DNA from: Pectobacterium fontis
GTDB taxonomy: Bacteria; Pseudomonadota; Gammaproteobacteria; Enterobacterales; Enterobacteriaceae
Assembly: GCF_000803215.1 (NCBI RefSeq)
Contig: NZ_JSXC01000040.1
Coordinates: forward strand, 1 to 64,000
Length of the DNA: 64,000 nt
Reading direction: 5' to 3'
A program made the translations under genes and the position numbers. Shown here piece by piece: positions 11,827 through 24,388 of this stretch. How positions within the stretch are numbered: position 1 is the stretch's first letter; each line of letters opens with the position of its first letter. The notes beneath the pieces are model-generated. The model was not told the origin of the DNA, ran no database searches, and saw only the letters and a list, made by a program, of their open reading frames with translations.

Positions 11827-12195
<369 letters not shown>

Positions 12196-12396
12196 TCATA
12201 ATAGGGCGCGAATTCTACGCAAAAATACTGCGGATGACAAGTGCATAATCAACGGATGTGAAGAAAAAGAATACAACGTATGAACTGCCGTTTATCTCTC
12301 TCATTTTTCAAGTACAATCGGCTCAATCAGTTCCGTCTTGCCGATATGCAACAGCAATCTTAACGGCAGTGTTGAAGACATACGTTGGCACAAACC

Positions 12397-13368
12397 ATGA
12401 ATCTAGAACAAATTACCACATTAACCGCGCAGGATATGGCAGCTGTTAATAACGTCATTCTTGAACAACTGAATTCCGACGTCGTGTTGATCAACCAACT
12501 TGGTCATTACATCATCAGCGGTGGTGGAAAACGCATACGTCCGATGATTGCAGTGCTTGCAGCCAGAGCACTCGCCTATAACGGTGATAAGCATGTGACT
12601 GTCGCCGCGCTGATCGAATTTATCCATACAGCAACGCTGCTGCACGATGATGTTGTAGATGAATCCGACATGCGCCGAGGCAAAGCCACTGCGAATGCTG
12701 CCTTTGGTAATGCCGCGAGTGTGCTGGTTGGGGATTTCATTTATACCCGTGCTTTCCAGATGATGACCAGCCTCGAATCGTTACGCGTGCTGGCACTGAT
12801 GTCAGAAGCCGTAAACGTGATTGCTGAGGGTGAAGTCTTGCAGTTAATGAATTGCAATGACCCGGATATCACCGAAGAAAGTTACATGCGCGTCATTTAC
12901 AGCAAAACGGCACGCTTATTTGAAGCCGCAGCACAATCCTCATCCATTCTTGCTGGCGCGACGCCAGAGCAGGAAAAAGCACTTCAGGACTACGGACGTT
13001 ATCTGGGCACGGCGTTCCAGTTAATTGACGACCTGCTTGACTACAGTGCAGATGGTAAGACGTTGGGGAAAAATACGGGAGATGACCTCAACGAGGGCAA
13101 GCCAACGCTGCCGCTACTGCACGCGATGCGTCAGGGTAATGCGGAGCAGAGTTCGCTAATTCGCAAAGCGATTGAAGAAGGAAACGGGCGTCATCTGCTA
13201 GAACCCGTTCTTGCCGCAATGCAGCAATGTGGTTCGCTCGATTATACCCGCCAGCGTGCCGAAGAAGAGGCAGATAAGGCGATCAGCGCACTACAACAGC
13301 TACCGGAAACGCCATACCGTATGGCGCTTGAAGGGCTTGCTCACTTAGCTGTACAACGCGATTTCTAG
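12397..13368 (+). CDS. ispB: Octaprenyl diphosphate synthase IspB
   Basis: IspB extends farnesyl diphosphate to the C40 side chain of ubiquinone and menaquinone. The 323-residue product has the first aspartate-rich motif LLHDDVVDESDMRRG near residue 85 and the second, LIDDLLDYSAD, near residue 212. I chose the ATG at 12397 (MNLEQI), the E. coli length. A TTG four codons earlier is possible but unneeded. Gene order rplU-ispB-sfsB matches E. coli apart from the two genes inserted downstream. ubiA and ubiC, which use its product, are at the other end of this window. Confidence 0.97.
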   Translation: MNLEQITTLTAQDMAAVNNVILEQLNSDVVLINQLGHYIISGGGKRIRPMIAVLAARALAYNGDKHVTVAALIEFIHTATLLHDDVVDESDMRRGKATANAAFGNAASVLVGDFIYTRAFQMMTSLESLRVLALMSEAVNVIAEGEVLQLMNCNDPDITEESYMRVIYSKTARLFEAAAQSSSILAGATPEQEKALQDYGRYLGTAFQLIDDLLDYSADGKTLGKNTGDDLNEGKPTLPLLHAMRQGNAEQSSLIRKAIEEGNGRHLLEPVLAAMQQCGSLDYTRQRAEEEADKAISALQQLPETPYRMALEGLAHLAVQRDF

Positions 13369-13402
13369 CGTGATGTGAAAACTTATCTCCCAATCCAGCT
13401 TA

Positions 13403-13427
13403 AGTAGCGCTGTTTTGCAGCGCTACT
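13403..13427 (+). terminator. Hairpin after ispB
   Basis: The perfect 10-base arms 13403-13412 and 13418-13427 (AGTAGCGCTG and its complement) lie between the convergent ispB and a Mu-type HTH gene. There is no strong T tract on either side. Confidence 0.5.
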
Positions 13428-13438
13428 CGCTCAACAGA

Positions 13439-13819
13439 CTAGGCCGTCTGATCGAGAGTTGCATCATCATCATCTAACCGGGACAGCATCGCGATAGTCC
13501 CTTCACGCAAGATGAAATTAATCAGCCGGGTTCGTTCATCAACGGATAGCTGATGAAAAATATGCACCCATGATGACAGCAGGGTTGGCTCATTATCGAT
13601 ACGGTAATATTCTGTTGGCGGATTCTCTTTTACTAACAAAGAATCCCTGACCTCATTCGGCAAACTGCGAATAGAGTATTCAACACCACGCCCTTGAACC
13701 CCTTTCCGCCTGCGCTTTTCCCAACCGTCATCTCGCGCCCGTTTGTTCAGGCCTTGCGGTGATTTAGGTAATCCACCCACGCCAACCAACTCACTTGTTG
13801 CAAACCATTCTTTGTCCAT
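13439..13819 (-). CDS. Mu-type HTH DNA-binding protein, copy 1
   Basis: The 126-residue product begins KEWFATSELVGVGGLPKS and continues with a basic stretch GWEKRRRKGVQGRGVEY. This is the winged-helix DNA-binding fold shared by the phage Mu transposase N-terminus and the Mu c repressor. The C-terminal half (WVHIFHQLSVDERTRLINFI) is not one I can name. It is a paralogue of the gene at 14068-14454: the first 48 residues are nearly identical and the rest is diverged. No transposase catalytic domain follows. I infer a transcription regulator, perhaps a domesticated phage repressor; the target is unknown. I chose the ATG at 13819 over 13828 because it aligns with the start of the paralogue. Confidence 0.75.
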   Translation of the reverse strand: MDKEWFATSELVGVGGLPKSPQGLNKRARDDGWEKRRRKGVQGRGVEYSIRSLPNEVRDSLLVKENPPTEYYRIDNEPTLLSSWVHIFHQLSVDERTRLINFILREGTIAMLSRLDDDDATLDQTA

Positions 13820-14067
13820 ACTCGTCACTCCCTTGTTTGTTTTGAACAGGCATTACGTCAACTAGCCCAAAAGTTTCCATATAATAGACTATAATTACCT
13901 AAACCGCTAACTTTTACGCGTTACTTATACACCTAACCAATGGAAGGCGTGATGAAATCTAGCGCGATGCCCAAGCACCGCGGCCAGAAAGAGCGCAACA
14001 AAGCGACAGAAATGCAGTTTCCTTTTCATCACCGATGGTTAGCAATCAGACAATCCCCCGCAGAGGT

Positions 14068-14454
14068 TCAATCAATCCCGATTGATGAGATAGGTTCCTC
14101 ACCTGACGGTGTGATGCCCAACTGGCTCAGCGTAGCCGACACCCCGACTCGCAGAATATAAGCGATTAGTTCATTTCTTTCTTTTTCAGATAGTTGCTGA
14201 TAGATCTGTATCCATACAGCCAATGCCGCAGGCTGTTTCACTGCGTAGACGGAAGGCTCAATTTCGAGTGATAGGGATTTTTTTACCGTATCCGGCAAGC
14301 TGTGAAAGGCGTACTCCACTCCTCTTCCCTGGACGCCTTTACGGCGACGCTTCTCCCATCCCTCCTCGCGAGCGCGCTTATTTAATCCTTGTCTTGATTT
14401 CGGAAGGCCGCCGACTCCAACCAATTCGCTGGTAGCAAACCACTCTTTTTTCAT
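14068..14454 (-). CDS. Mu-type HTH DNA-binding protein, copy 2
   Basis: The 128-residue paralogue of the neighbouring copy starts MKKEWFATSELVGVGGLPKS and has the same basic GWEKRRRKGVQGRGVEY. The C-terminal half differs (WIQIYQQLSEKERNELIAYI) but keeps the pattern W..I...LS..ER..LI..IL. It is divergent from sfsB, which is Ner-like. In phage Mu the c repressor gene and ner are also divergent across an operator region. The shared intergenic (14455-14641) is AT-rich and holds repeated TTGGAAAT-type sequences. I infer a regulatory pair derived from a Mu-like phage. Confidence 0.75.
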   Translation of the reverse strand: MKKEWFATSELVGVGGLPKSRQGLNKRAREEGWEKRRRKGVQGRGVEYAFHSLPDTVKKSLSLEIEPSVYAVKQPAALAVWIQIYQQLSEKERNELIAYILRVGVSATLSQLGITPSGEEPISSIGID

Positions 14455-14496
14455 TGCCTTTCATCCTGATAGTGCCATCCCTAACAAAAACGCGCA

Positions 14497-14553
14497 TATT
14501 TGGAAATTAATTGGGAATTTAAAAGAAAATTAATGCTATATTATTTCCAAATA
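14497..14553. promoter_or_regulatory. Operator-like inverted repeats between copy 2 and sfsB
   Basis: TATTTGGAAAT at 14497 and its complement ATTTCCAAATA ending at 14553 flank a third, related TTGGGAATTT at 14511-14520. They lie in the AT-rich divergent promoter region. They look like protein-binding sites, but no binding protein is established. Confidence 0.4.
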
Positions 14554-14641
14554 ATAATGTCATGTTAGCTCGACATATAACTAACATCCGTTATTTATAC
14601 CACTAATCGACAGTCGTCTTATAGCAAATAAGGGAAGGATT

Positions 14642-14905
14642 ATGATTTTAAGGAAACAAGACTGGCATCCCGCTGATATCATTGCTGCACTGCGCAAGAA
14701 AAACACGACGCTGGCGGCAGTATCGCGAGCGGCCGGATTAAGCTCATCTACACTAGCTAACGCGCTCTCACGTCCCTGGCCCAAAGGGGAATGGCTTATT
14801 GCTGATGCGCTGAATATTCACCCCTCAGAGATTTGGCCTAGCCGATATTACGATCCAGAAACTAATGAGCTTATCGACAGAAAAAAACTCATCCGTCCCG
14901 ATTAA
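14642..14905 (+). CDS. sfsB: Ner-like transcriptional regulator SfsB (Nlp)
   Basis: The 87-residue protein has DWHPADIIAALRKK and LSSSTLANALSRPWPKGE, the helix-turn-helix of the Ner/Nlp family. The relatives are the phage Mu Ner repressor and E. coli SfsB, which affects mal gene expression. Residues after the HTH (IWPSRYYDPETNE) also match SfsB. E. coli carries sfsB close to ispB, so the gene is syntenic. Its ATG follows AAGGGAAGGATT, a good ribosome binding site. The target genes here are unknown. Confidence 0.88.
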   Translation: MILRKQDWHPADIIAALRKKNTTLAAVSRAAGLSSSTLANALSRPWPKGEWLIADALNIHPSEIWPSRYYDPETNELIDRKKLIRPD

Positions 14906-14911
14906 AAAAAG

Positions 14912-14941
14912 AAAAGCCGGAGATCGACATCTCCGGCTTTT
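14912..14941. terminator. Bidirectional terminator between sfsB and mdh
   Basis: AAAAGCCGGAGAT and its complement form a strong stem with A/T tracts on both sides. It serves the two convergent genes. Confidence 0.85.
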
Positions 14942-14977
14942 CACTTTGCGTAGTGTTAACGCTCAATAATACGCTAA

Positions 14978-16858
<1,881 letters not shown>

Positions 16859-16956
16859 TTGAACAAAAGCTGTAATTCGCTCGCCCACTACTATTTTTCT
16901 ACGTCTTTTCTCGCTACGAGTAGAGCAGCTACACGTAGCGATTATCGCCCCAATGC

Positions 16957-17970
16957 TCACACCGCAGGTAATTCAGCCAGCGGCCAACGTGGACGAACGG
17001 ATACCCCCAGCGTTTGACTCGCGCCATGAGCCAGACGCACACTGCCCGCATAGGCAATCATCGCACCATTATCCGTACAGAATTCAGGTCGCGCGTAAAA
17101 CACTTCACCACCGCGTTTCGCCATCACTTCACCTAAGCGCTGGCGCAACGTCCGGTTAGCGCTCACACCGCCAGCCATAACCAGCCGTTTAAAACCCGTT
17201 TCATCCAGCGCCCGACGACATTTGATCGCCAGCGTATCCACCACGGCATCTTCAAACGCACGAGCAATATCAGCACGCGTTTGCGCATCGTCGCCGTTGC
17301 TGCGAATCGTATTGGCAGCAAACGTTTTTAAACCGGAAAAACTGAAATCCAGCCCAGGACGATCGGTCATCGGACGCGGAAACGTAAAGCGTTGAGCATC
17401 ACCCGCCTGCGCCATTTTCGACAACATCGGGCCACCGGGATAATCCAACCCCAGCAGCTTCGCCGTTTTATCAAACGCTTCCCCTGCCGCATCATCAATC
17501 GACTCGCCCAGCAAACGGTACTCACCAATGCCCGTCACGCTGATAAGCTGCGTATGACCACCAGACACCAACAACGCCACAAAGGGAAACGCAGGGGGAT
17601 TATCTTCCAGCATCGGCGCCAGTAAATGTCCTTCCATATGGTGTACAGGAATCGCCGGCACATCCCAGGCAAATGCCAACGACCGGCCTACTGTCGCCCC
17701 CACCAATAGCGCCCCAACCAAACCTGGGCCAGCGGTATAAGCTACACCATCGATATCGCCAGCCTGTAGCCCGGCTTCACGTAGCGCCGCCTGAATCAAC
17801 GGAACCGTTTTGCGTACGTGGTCGCGTGAGGCGAGTTCCGGCACGACACCACCATAATCAGCATGTAATTTGACCTGACTGTATAGCTGATTCGCGAGCA
17901 AGCCGGCCTCTGTGTCATAAATGGCTACGCCGGTTTCATCACAAGATGTTTCGATACCCAATACGCGCAT
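16957..17970 (-). CDS. tsaD: tRNA threonylcarbamoyladenosine (t6A) synthase subunit TsaD
   Basis: TsaD transfers the threonylcarbamoyl group to A37 of ANN-decoding tRNAs together with TsaB and TsaE. The 337-residue ASKHA-fold protein starts [19 protein letters not shown]. It has the metal-binding HMEGH near residue 111, SGGHT, and the late [10 protein letters not shown] and [10 protein letters not shown] motifs. Length matches E. coli. It is divergent from rpsU, the conserved arrangement. Confidence 0.97.
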   Translation of the reverse strand: MRVLGIETSCDETGVAIYDTEAGLLANQLYSQVKLHADYGGVVPELASRDHVRKTVPLIQAALREAGLQAGDIDGVAYTAGPGLVGALLVGATVGRSLAFAWDVPAIPVHHMEGHLLAPMLEDNPPAFPFVALLVSGGHTQLISVTGIGEYRLLGESIDDAAGEAFDKTAKLLGLDYPGGPMLSKMAQAGDAQRFTFPRPMTDRPGLDFSFSGLKTFAANTIRSNGDDAQTRADIARAFEDAVVDTLAIKCRRALDETGFKRLVMAGGVSANRTLRQRLGEVMAKRGGEVFYARPEFCTDNGAMIAYAGSVRLAHGASQTLGVSVRPRWPLAELPAV

Positions 17971-18186
17971 TGCTATTCCTAACGTTGGTGACGAGACAAG
18001 CGTGCGTTAAATGCCGCTTGCTTCAAACTGCGGATAGTCTACCATAATCGGCCTGATTTCTGCGCTGGCCGCGGTTGGGTGTTTTATGATCACCGCAATG
18101 CTTTACAAAGGCGTCACGTTTGCAGTAGAATTCCGCACCATTTTGAAAAGGCTGGCACAAGGCCAGCGGCAAACCGAATTTATTGA

Positions 18187-18414
<228 letters not shown>

Positions 18415-18420
18415 TTTTCA

Positions 18421-18436
18421 GGAGGGTTTTCCCTCC
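18421..18436 (+). terminator. Short hairpin between rpsU and dnaG
   Basis: GGAGGG-TTTT-CCCTCC follows the rpsU stop by 7 bases. In E. coli a partial terminator and an RNase E site at this point lower dnaG expression relative to rpsU. This hairpin has no T tract, so its strength is uncertain. Confidence 0.5.
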
Positions 18437-18567
18437 AACGCGTGATTAATCCGCAGACTTAGCAGTTGCATACGAAGGCCGTGCTTTCCGTAAGGAAGCG
18501 CGGCTTGTTGTCGTTTATAAGCATATCCAATGTAACCACGTTACATAAAGGTATACACCAGGGGCTT

Positions 18568-20319
18568 ATGGCTGGACGAATCCCACGCGTATTTATTAAT
18601 GATCTGCTCGCTCGCACCGACATCGTCGATCTCATTGACGCGCGTGTCAAACTGAAAAAGCAGGGCAAAAATTTTCATGCGTGCTGTCCGTTCCATCACG
18701 AAAAAACCCCCTCATTCACCGTAAACGGTGACAAACAGTTCTATCACTGTTTTGGCTGTGGCGCACACGGCACTGCCATTGATTTTTTGATGAATTACGA
18801 TCGTCTCGAATTCGTTGAAACCATTGAAGAACTGGCGACGATGCACGGCCTTGAAGTGCCTTATGAAACTGGCACCGGCCCAACCAAGCAAGAAATTCAC
18901 CAACGGCACAATCAGTACGAGCTGATGGGGCAAATCAGTGCGTTTTATCAACAAGCGCTGCGCCATTCCGTCGGTGCTCCCGCGTTGCAGTATCTGCAAC
19001 AGCGCGGTTTAAGTGCAGAGGTTATCAGTCATTTCGCAATTGGCTTCGCCCCGTCCGGCTGGGACAACGTTCTCAAGCGGTTTGGCGAAGGTAATGCTCG
19101 CATGGCATTGAACGATGTCGGCATGCTGGTGACTAACGATCAAGGCCGAACGTACGACCGCTTCCGCGAGCGCGTGATGTTCCCCATCCGCGATAAGCGC
19201 GGGCGAGTGATTGCCTTCGGTGGACGCGTGTTAGGTAACGATACGCCAAAGTATCTGAACTCGCCGGAAACCGGTATTTTCCATAAAGGCCGTCAGTTGT
19301 ACGGCCTGTATGAAGCGCAGCAAAGCCATAAAGATCTCAAACGACTCTTGGTTGTTGAAGGCTATATGGATGTAGTGGCGCTGGCACAGTTTGGTATTGA
19401 TTATGCGGTGGCTTCTTTGGGGACGTCCACCACTGCCGAACACATTCAGTTACTATTTCGTGCCACAGATCAGGTGGTGTGTTGTTACGACGGAGATCGT
19501 GCAGGACGCGAAGCAGCATGGCGTGCGTTGGAAACTGCGCTACCCTATTTGAATGATGGTCGCCAGCTACGTTTTATGTTCCTGCCGGACGGTGAAGATC
19601 CCGACACGCTGGTGCGTAAAGAGGGCAAAGCCGTATTTGAACAACGCATGGGGCAAGCTCAGCCACTGTCGCAGTTTCTGTTTGAAACACTGCAACAGCA
19701 GGTGGATATGAGTTCTGCTGATGGTCGAACCAAACTTGGTATCCTGGCGATGCCGCTGATTGGTCAAGTGCCGGGGGAAACACAGCGGCTGTACTTACGT
19801 CAGCAATTGGGTAACAAGCTAGGTATTTTGGATGACAGCCAACTGGACAGACTGCTGCCCAAAGCCGCAGAGCTGGAGACGTCTTACCAAACGCCACAAC
19901 TAAAAGTCACAACTATGCGTATACTTATAGGGCTTTTAGTGCAAAACCCAAGGCTGGCAGCAGAGGTTCCCGATCTCGCGCTGGAAGGTATTGAGCAGGA
20001 CAAAGTTGCTGGTTTATCGCTGTTTCAAGATTTGGTGAAAACCTGCAATACCAGTCCGGGCATGAGTATGGCTCTACTGTTGGAACAATATCGCGACAGC
20101 CCATACTATAAACAGCTTGAAACCATCGCGGTATGGAACCATATGATCGTAGAGGAAGAGCTTGACGAGAAATTCAGAATCAGTCTGACAGAGCTCTACG
20201 ATCAACTATTGAAACAGCGACAAGAAACATTGATTGCCCGTGACAGAACGCATGGGCTGAACGCCAAAGAAAAAAAAGAGCTTTGGTCGTTGCAACTGGC
20301 GCTGACCAGAAAACACTAA
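18568..20319 (+). CDS. dnaG: DNA primase DnaG
   Basis: DnaG makes RNA primers at the replication fork. The 583-residue product starts MAGRIPRVFINDLLART. It has the CHC2 zinc finger (CCPFHHEKTPSF then HCFGCGAHG, residues about 39-66), a TOPRIM core with VVEGYMDVVAL, DGDRAG as the metal site, and a C-terminal DnaB-binding domain. The ATG at 18568 gives the E. coli length; the frame is open 34 codons further upstream without support. Confidence 0.97.
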   Translation: MAGRIPRVFINDLLARTDIVDLIDARVKLKKQGKNFHACCPFHHEKTPSFTVNGDKQFYHCFGCGAHGTAIDFLMNYDRLEFVETIEELATMHGLEVPYETGTGPTKQEIHQRHNQYELMGQISAFYQQALRHSVGAPALQYLQQRGLSAEVISHFAIGFAPSGWDNVLKRFGEGNARMALNDVGMLVTNDQGRTYDRFRERVMFPIRDKRGRVIAFGGRVLGNDTPKYLNSPETGIFHKGRQLYGLYEAQQSHKDLKRLLVVEGYMDVVALAQFGIDYAVASLGTSTTAEHIQLLFRATDQVVCCYDGDRAGREAAWRALETALPYLNDGRQLRFMFLPDGEDPDTLVRKEGKAVFEQRMGQAQPLSQFLFETLQQQVDMSSADGRTKLGILAMPLIGQVPGETQRLYLRQQLGNKLGILDDSQLDRLLPKAAELETSYQTPQLKVTTMRILIGLLVQNPRLAAEVPDLALEGIEQDKVAGLSLFQDLVKTCNTSPGMSMALLLEQYRDSPYYKQLETIAVWNHMIVEEELDEKFRISLTELYDQLLKQRQETLIARDRTHGLNAKEKKELWSLQLALTRKH

Positions 20320-20473
20320 TACAGAGGCTTAATTGCCGATAAATAGCAGGGTTGAGCCCTGCAAAGAGCCGCTACAGGGGCCGCGGCGATAAGAAAAATA
20401 CCCCTAATGCTATTGTTAGCGAACTACGCTGACCGACACCAACCCAAATACTCTGAAGTGTGGATACCGTCTT

Positions 20474-22309
20474 ATGGAGCAAAACCCGCAGTCACAGCTA
20501 AAGCTGCTTGTCACCCGTGGTAAGGAGCAAGGCTACCTGACCTATGCTGAGGTCAATGACCATCTGCCGGAAGATATCATCGACTCGGATCAGATCGAAG
20601 ATATCATCCAGATGATTAACGACATGGGCATCCAGGTGATGGAAGAAGCCCCGGATGCTGACGATCTGTTGCTGGCCGAAAACACCAATGATGCCGATGA
20701 AGATGCGGCAGAGGCTGCTGCGCAGGTTCTATCCAGTGTTGAGTCGGAAATTGGTCGCACCACCGATCCGGTTCGCATGTACATGCGTGAAATGGGTACG
20801 GTTGAGCTGTTAACGCGTGAAGGCGAGATCGATATCGCCAAACGTATTGAAGACGGCATCAATCAGGTTCAGTGCTCTGTCGCGGAGTATCCTGAAGCCA
20901 TTACCTATCTGCTGGAACAATACGATCGCGTCGAAGCAGGCGAAAGCCGTTTGTCCGATCTGATCACCGGTTTCGTCGATCCTAATGCGGAAGAGGATAT
21001 TGCCCCTACCGCGACTCACGTTGGTTCCGAGCTTTCAAGTGAAGAGATGGACGACGATGACGAGGAAGACGATGACGAGGAAGAAGAAGACGACAACAGC
21101 ATCGATCCTGAACTGGCGCGTGAGAAGTTCACCGAACTGCGTGAGCAATATGAAACAACGCGTCAGGTGATCAAAGCCCATGGCCGTAGCCATGCGCTGG
21201 CAGCACAGGAAATTCTCAACCTGTCTGAAGTCTTCAAACAGTTCCGCCTGGTGCCGAAACAGTTCGATTTCCTGGTTAACAGTATGCGCTCTATGATGGA
21301 TCGCGTTCGTACTCAGGAACGTTTGATCATCAAATTGTGCGTTGAACAGTGCAAAATGCCGAAGAAAAACTTCGTCACCATGTTCACTGGCAATGAAACC
21401 AACAGCACCTGGTTTGCAGCAGCGGTCGCAATGGGCAAACCCTGGTCTGAAAAGCTGAATGATGTTGAAGAAGACGTCACCCGCAGCCTGCAAAAGCTAC
21501 AGCAGATCGAAGAAGAAACCGGTCTGACGATCGAACAGGTTAAAGACATCAACCGCCGTATGTCGATTGGTGAAGCGAAAGCGCGTCGCGCCAAAAAAGA
21601 AATGGTGGAAGCCAACCTGCGTCTGGTTATTTCTATCGCGAAGAAATACACCAACCGCGGTTTGCAGTTCCTCGACCTAATTCAGGAAGGCAACATCGGT
21701 CTGATGAAAGCGGTAGATAAGTTCGAATATCGCCGTGGTTATAAATTCTCGACCTATGCCACCTGGTGGATCCGTCAGGCAATCACCCGTTCTATCGCCG
21801 ATCAGGCTCGTACTATCCGTATTCCGGTACACATGATTGAGACGATCAACAAGCTGAACCGTATCTCTCGTCAGATGTTGCAGGAAATGGGTCGCGAACC
21901 AACGCCGGAAGAACTGGCTGAACGTATGCTGATGCCGGAAGACAAAATCCGTAAAGTGCTGAAAATCGCCAAAGAGCCAATCTCAATGGAAACCCCGATT
22001 GGTGATGATGAAGATTCACATTTGGGCGATTTCATCGAAGATACGACGCTGGAGCTGCCGCTGGACTCCGCCACGTCGGAAAGCCTGCGCTCTGCGACAC
22101 ACGACGTACTGGCTGGCCTGACCGCGCGTGAAGCAAAAGTTCTGCGCATGCGTTTCGGTATCGATATGAACACCGATCATACGCTGGAAGAAGTGGGCAA
22201 ACAGTTTGACGTTACGCGTGAACGTATTCGTCAGATCGAAGCGAAAGCGCTGCGTAAACTGCGCCACCCAAGCCGTTCCGAAGTGCTGCGTAGCTTCCTG
22301 GATGATTAA
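20474..22309 (+). CDS. rpoD: RNA polymerase primary sigma factor RpoD (sigma-70)
   Basis: RpoD directs RNA polymerase to housekeeping promoters. The 611-residue product contains region 1.1 at the N-terminus and region 1.2 ([16 protein letters not shown], near residue 96). An acidic non-conserved insert with a run of D and E lies near residues 190-212. Regions 2.1-2.4 include [13 protein letters not shown] and [17 protein letters not shown]; region 3 follows, and region 4.2 has [20 protein letters not shown]. It is the last gene of the MMS operon, 154 bases after dnaG, and is followed by a terminator. Confidence 0.98.
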   Translation: MEQNPQSQLKLLVTRGKEQGYLTYAEVNDHLPEDIIDSDQIEDIIQMINDMGIQVMEEAPDADDLLLAENTNDADEDAAEAAAQVLSSVESEIGRTTDPVRMYMREMGTVELLTREGEIDIAKRIEDGINQVQCSVAEYPEAITYLLEQYDRVEAGESRLSDLITGFVDPNAEEDIAPTATHVGSELSSEEMDDDDEEDDDEEEEDDNSIDPELAREKFTELREQYETTRQVIKAHGRSHALAAQEILNLSEVFKQFRLVPKQFDFLVNSMRSMMDRVRTQERLIIKLCVEQCKMPKKNFVTMFTGNETNSTWFAAAVAMGKPWSEKLNDVEEDVTRSLQKLQQIEEETGLTIEQVKDINRRMSIGEAKARRAKKEMVEANLRLVISIAKKYTNRGLQFLDLIQEGNIGLMKAVDKFEYRRGYKFSTYATWWIRQAITRSIADQARTIRIPVHMIETINKLNRISRQMLQEMGREPTPEELAERMLMPEDKIRKVLKIAKEPISMETPIGDDEDSHLGDFIEDTTLELPLDSATSESLRSATHDVLAGLTAREAKVLRMRFGIDMNTDHTLEEVGKQFDVTRERIRQIEAKALRKLRHPSRSEVLRSFLDD

Positions 22310-22337
22310 TTCATCTCTTAGCTAATCCACTCCACGA

Positions 22338-22369
22338 GAAATAACCCTGGTTCGCCGGGGTTATTTTTT
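22338..22369 (+). terminator. Terminator after rpoD
   Basis: The stem AATAACCC...GGGGTTATT (about 22340-22364) is followed by TTTTTT. Confidence 0.85.
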
Positions 22370-22394
22370 GCTTGTCAGAACACCCAACCAGAAT

Positions 22395-22898
22395 TTATAG
22401 ATTACCCTTCAACGCCTGATACAGTTCCTGATACGACGCCACCAGCGACTCAACTGTCGCACGATTCAATCCACTAGGGTTGGGCAGTACCCAAACCTGG
22501 GTCTCGCCAATGCGCAACGCCTGACGCCCCCACGAAACCTTCTTGATGCCAAACGCCTGACTGAATGCCTGCTTCCCCAACACGGCCAGCGCACGCGGCT
22601 GATAACGCGTCATCTTCTCACTAATCGCATTCCCGCCCTGCAACAGCTCATCGCGCCCCAGTTCGGTAGCTTCAACCGTGGGACGCTCCACCAGCATGGT
22701 GATACCGCATCCGGTATCCAGCAGATGCTGCTCTTCCGCAGGCGCCAGTAAGCGTTCAGTAAAGCCCGCCTGATGAATCACTTTCCAGAAGCGGTTACTG
22801 GGATTCGCGAAGTGGTAACCATGATGAGCCGTCGACAGCCCGGGGTTAATGCCGCAGAAAACCACCTGGAGATGCGGTGCCAGAATATCGGTAATCAT
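22395..22898 (-). CDS. mug: G/U mismatch-specific DNA glycosylase Mug
   Basis: Mug removes uracil and ethenocytosine from mispairs in double-stranded DNA. The 167-residue product has FCGINPGLS near residue 15, with the catalytic asparagine, and [10 protein letters not shown] near residue 140. I chose the ATG at 22898 ([14 protein letters not shown]); the frame is open for 66 codons upstream, running over the tRNA, but that part is not coding. It converges on rpoD and is next to ileX, as in E. coli. Confidence 0.95.
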   Translation of the reverse strand: MITDILAPHLQVVFCGINPGLSTAHHGYHFANPSNRFWKVIHQAGFTERLLAPAEEQHLLDTGCGITMLVERPTVEATELGRDELLQGGNAISEKMTRYQPRALAVLGKQAFSQAFGIKKVSWGRQALRIGETQVWVLPNPSGLNRATVESLVASYQELYQALKGNL

Positions 22899-23038
22899 GT
22901 CTTTCCCTATTGCCGTTAATGATACCCATCGTAAATTCTGATAAGAATAACAACAAGCTATCTTGAATATAAAACCACCATCCGACAGATAGCCTATAGA
23001 CCTTCCCCCGCACATTGCCGTATAATCAGCGCCCATTC

Positions 23039-23114
23039 GGCCCCTTAGCTCAGTGGTTAGAGCAGGCGACTCATAATCGCTTGGTCGCTGGTTCAAGTCC
23101 AGCAGGGGCCACCA
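23039..23114 (+). tRNA. ileX: tRNA-Ile2 (CAU anticodon, lysidine-modified)
   Basis: The 76-base cloverleaf starts GGCCCCTTAGCTCAGTGG and carries an encoded CCA. The anticodon loop is CTCATAA, so the anticodon is CAT. The body is that of ileX, which sits next to mug in E. coli. The wobble C would be changed to lysidine by TilS to read AUA. It is not a methionine tRNA. Confidence 0.92.
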
Positions 23115-23306
23115 GATATATCAAGGAGTTGCGTTAATCACGCCGCTCCTTTATTTTTTGGGCTGCTGTTTATCGTTATCAGAAAGAGTTAGCCGTCACC
23201 GTCTCCAGTCCACAGAAGACACACTCGCTATTTACAGCGCAAGAGTGTAAAACCGCCTCAGTTTCCTATACCTCGAAATACTGGCAAACGTGTTGAGTCT
23301 ATTCAC

Positions 23307-24209
23307 TCACGTCTTAATGACCTGCGAACACACATCAATAAACGCACGCAGTTTAGGTTGGTTTCTCATGGCTCTGGAAAAATAGAGAAAGAGGCCGTCG
23401 TTTCCTGGCGAGAGATCGAGTAGTGCGGCTTCCAGCGTGCCATTTGCCAGCTCACGTGAAGTATGAAACACAGATGAGTAAATCAACCCGACGCCTCTAA
23501 CCGCGAGGCTACGCATCAGTTCTCCATCATTAACGGTAATCGTGCCCGTTGGCTCAATTCTGACGTTTTCTTTATTTTCGATAAATTCCCAGCGATAAAT
23601 ATCGCCCTTTTCAGGACGTCGAAAGCGAATGCACTCGTGGTGTACCAGATCGCTGGTGACTTGCGGTTTGCCGTACGTTTTAAAATATTCCGGTGAACCA
23701 AATACCGCCCACTTAAAGGGCGGAGAAAGCCGTATCGCGATCATATCCTGTTCGATATATGACCCAATCATGATGCCCGCATCATAACCCCCAGAAACGA
23801 AATCATCGTGCCGGTTGTTCACCGTGATATCGACATTCAAATTCGGCCAGGCTTGGCGGAATGCAGGCATGAGAGGCTCAATGACATGAGGAAGCGCTAA
23901 GCGTTCCACCAGCAATTTTAGTGTCCCTGACGGCTCTTTTGCCGATTGCGCAACATCTTCAAAACCGGTGGTAATCACCTGTGCTGCGGGTCCAATCCTC
24001 TGCAACAGATGTTCTCCGGCTTCCGTCAACGCCATTTTGCGCGTGGTGCGATGGAAAAGTGGGACACCGAGGCGATGCTCAAGTTTCTGGAGCGTCAGAC
24101 TGACAGAACCCGGCGTCTTACCCAGATCAAGTGCCGCTTTACGGATACTCAACCGCTTAGAAATTGCCAGAAATTCTGATAATCCTTCAAAGCTATCGGG
24201 TTGCCCCAT
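23307..24209 (-). CDS. LysR-family transcriptional regulator
   Basis: The 300-residue product has an N-terminal winged HTH (FLAISKRLSIRKAALDLGKT, then LHRTTRKMALTEAG as VPLFHRTTRKMALTEAG) and a periplasmic-binding-protein-like effector domain from about residue 90. Both are standard for the LysR family. It is transcribed divergently from the exported DJ-1/PfpI protein with about 180 bases between them. LysR regulators often control such a divergent neighbour, so I infer that gene as a target. I do not recognise a specific name or ligand. Confidence 0.85.
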   Translation of the reverse strand: MGQPDSFEGLSEFLAISKRLSIRKAALDLGKTPGSVSLTLQKLEHRLGVPLFHRTTRKMALTEAGEHLLQRIGPAAQVITTGFEDVAQSAKEPSGTLKLLVERLALPHVIEPLMPAFRQAWPNLNVDITVNNRHDDFVSGGYDAGIMIGSYIEQDMIAIRLSPPFKWAVFGSPEYFKTYGKPQVTSDLVHHECIRFRRPEKGDIYRWEFIENKENVRIEPTGTITVNDGELMRSLAVRGVGLIYSSVFHTSRELANGTLEAALLDLSPGNDGLFLYFSRAMRNQPKLRAFIDVCSQVIKT

Positions 24210-24388
24210 CTGTGTTCCTCACATTGATGTCGTACCGTGGGTAATTAACTCACTTTACAATAGTTTCTCGCGTTAATAAAAATCATTACACCGTTTTTTT
24301 AAACAATATGTTCTATTCTTACCGTCTATTTTCAAACAGTTATCACAGATATAGTAACAGCCACATCACCTGTGTAAGGAGCAATAGA

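Noticed and set aside
13940..14161. 73-codon plus-strand frame upstream of HTH copy 2's 3' end
   Set aside because: Its second half is antisense to the HTH gene and no family is recognisable.
23039..23114. Reading the CAT-anticodon tRNA as tRNA-Met
   Set aside because: The body and location next to mug match ileX, whose CAT is modified to read AUA.
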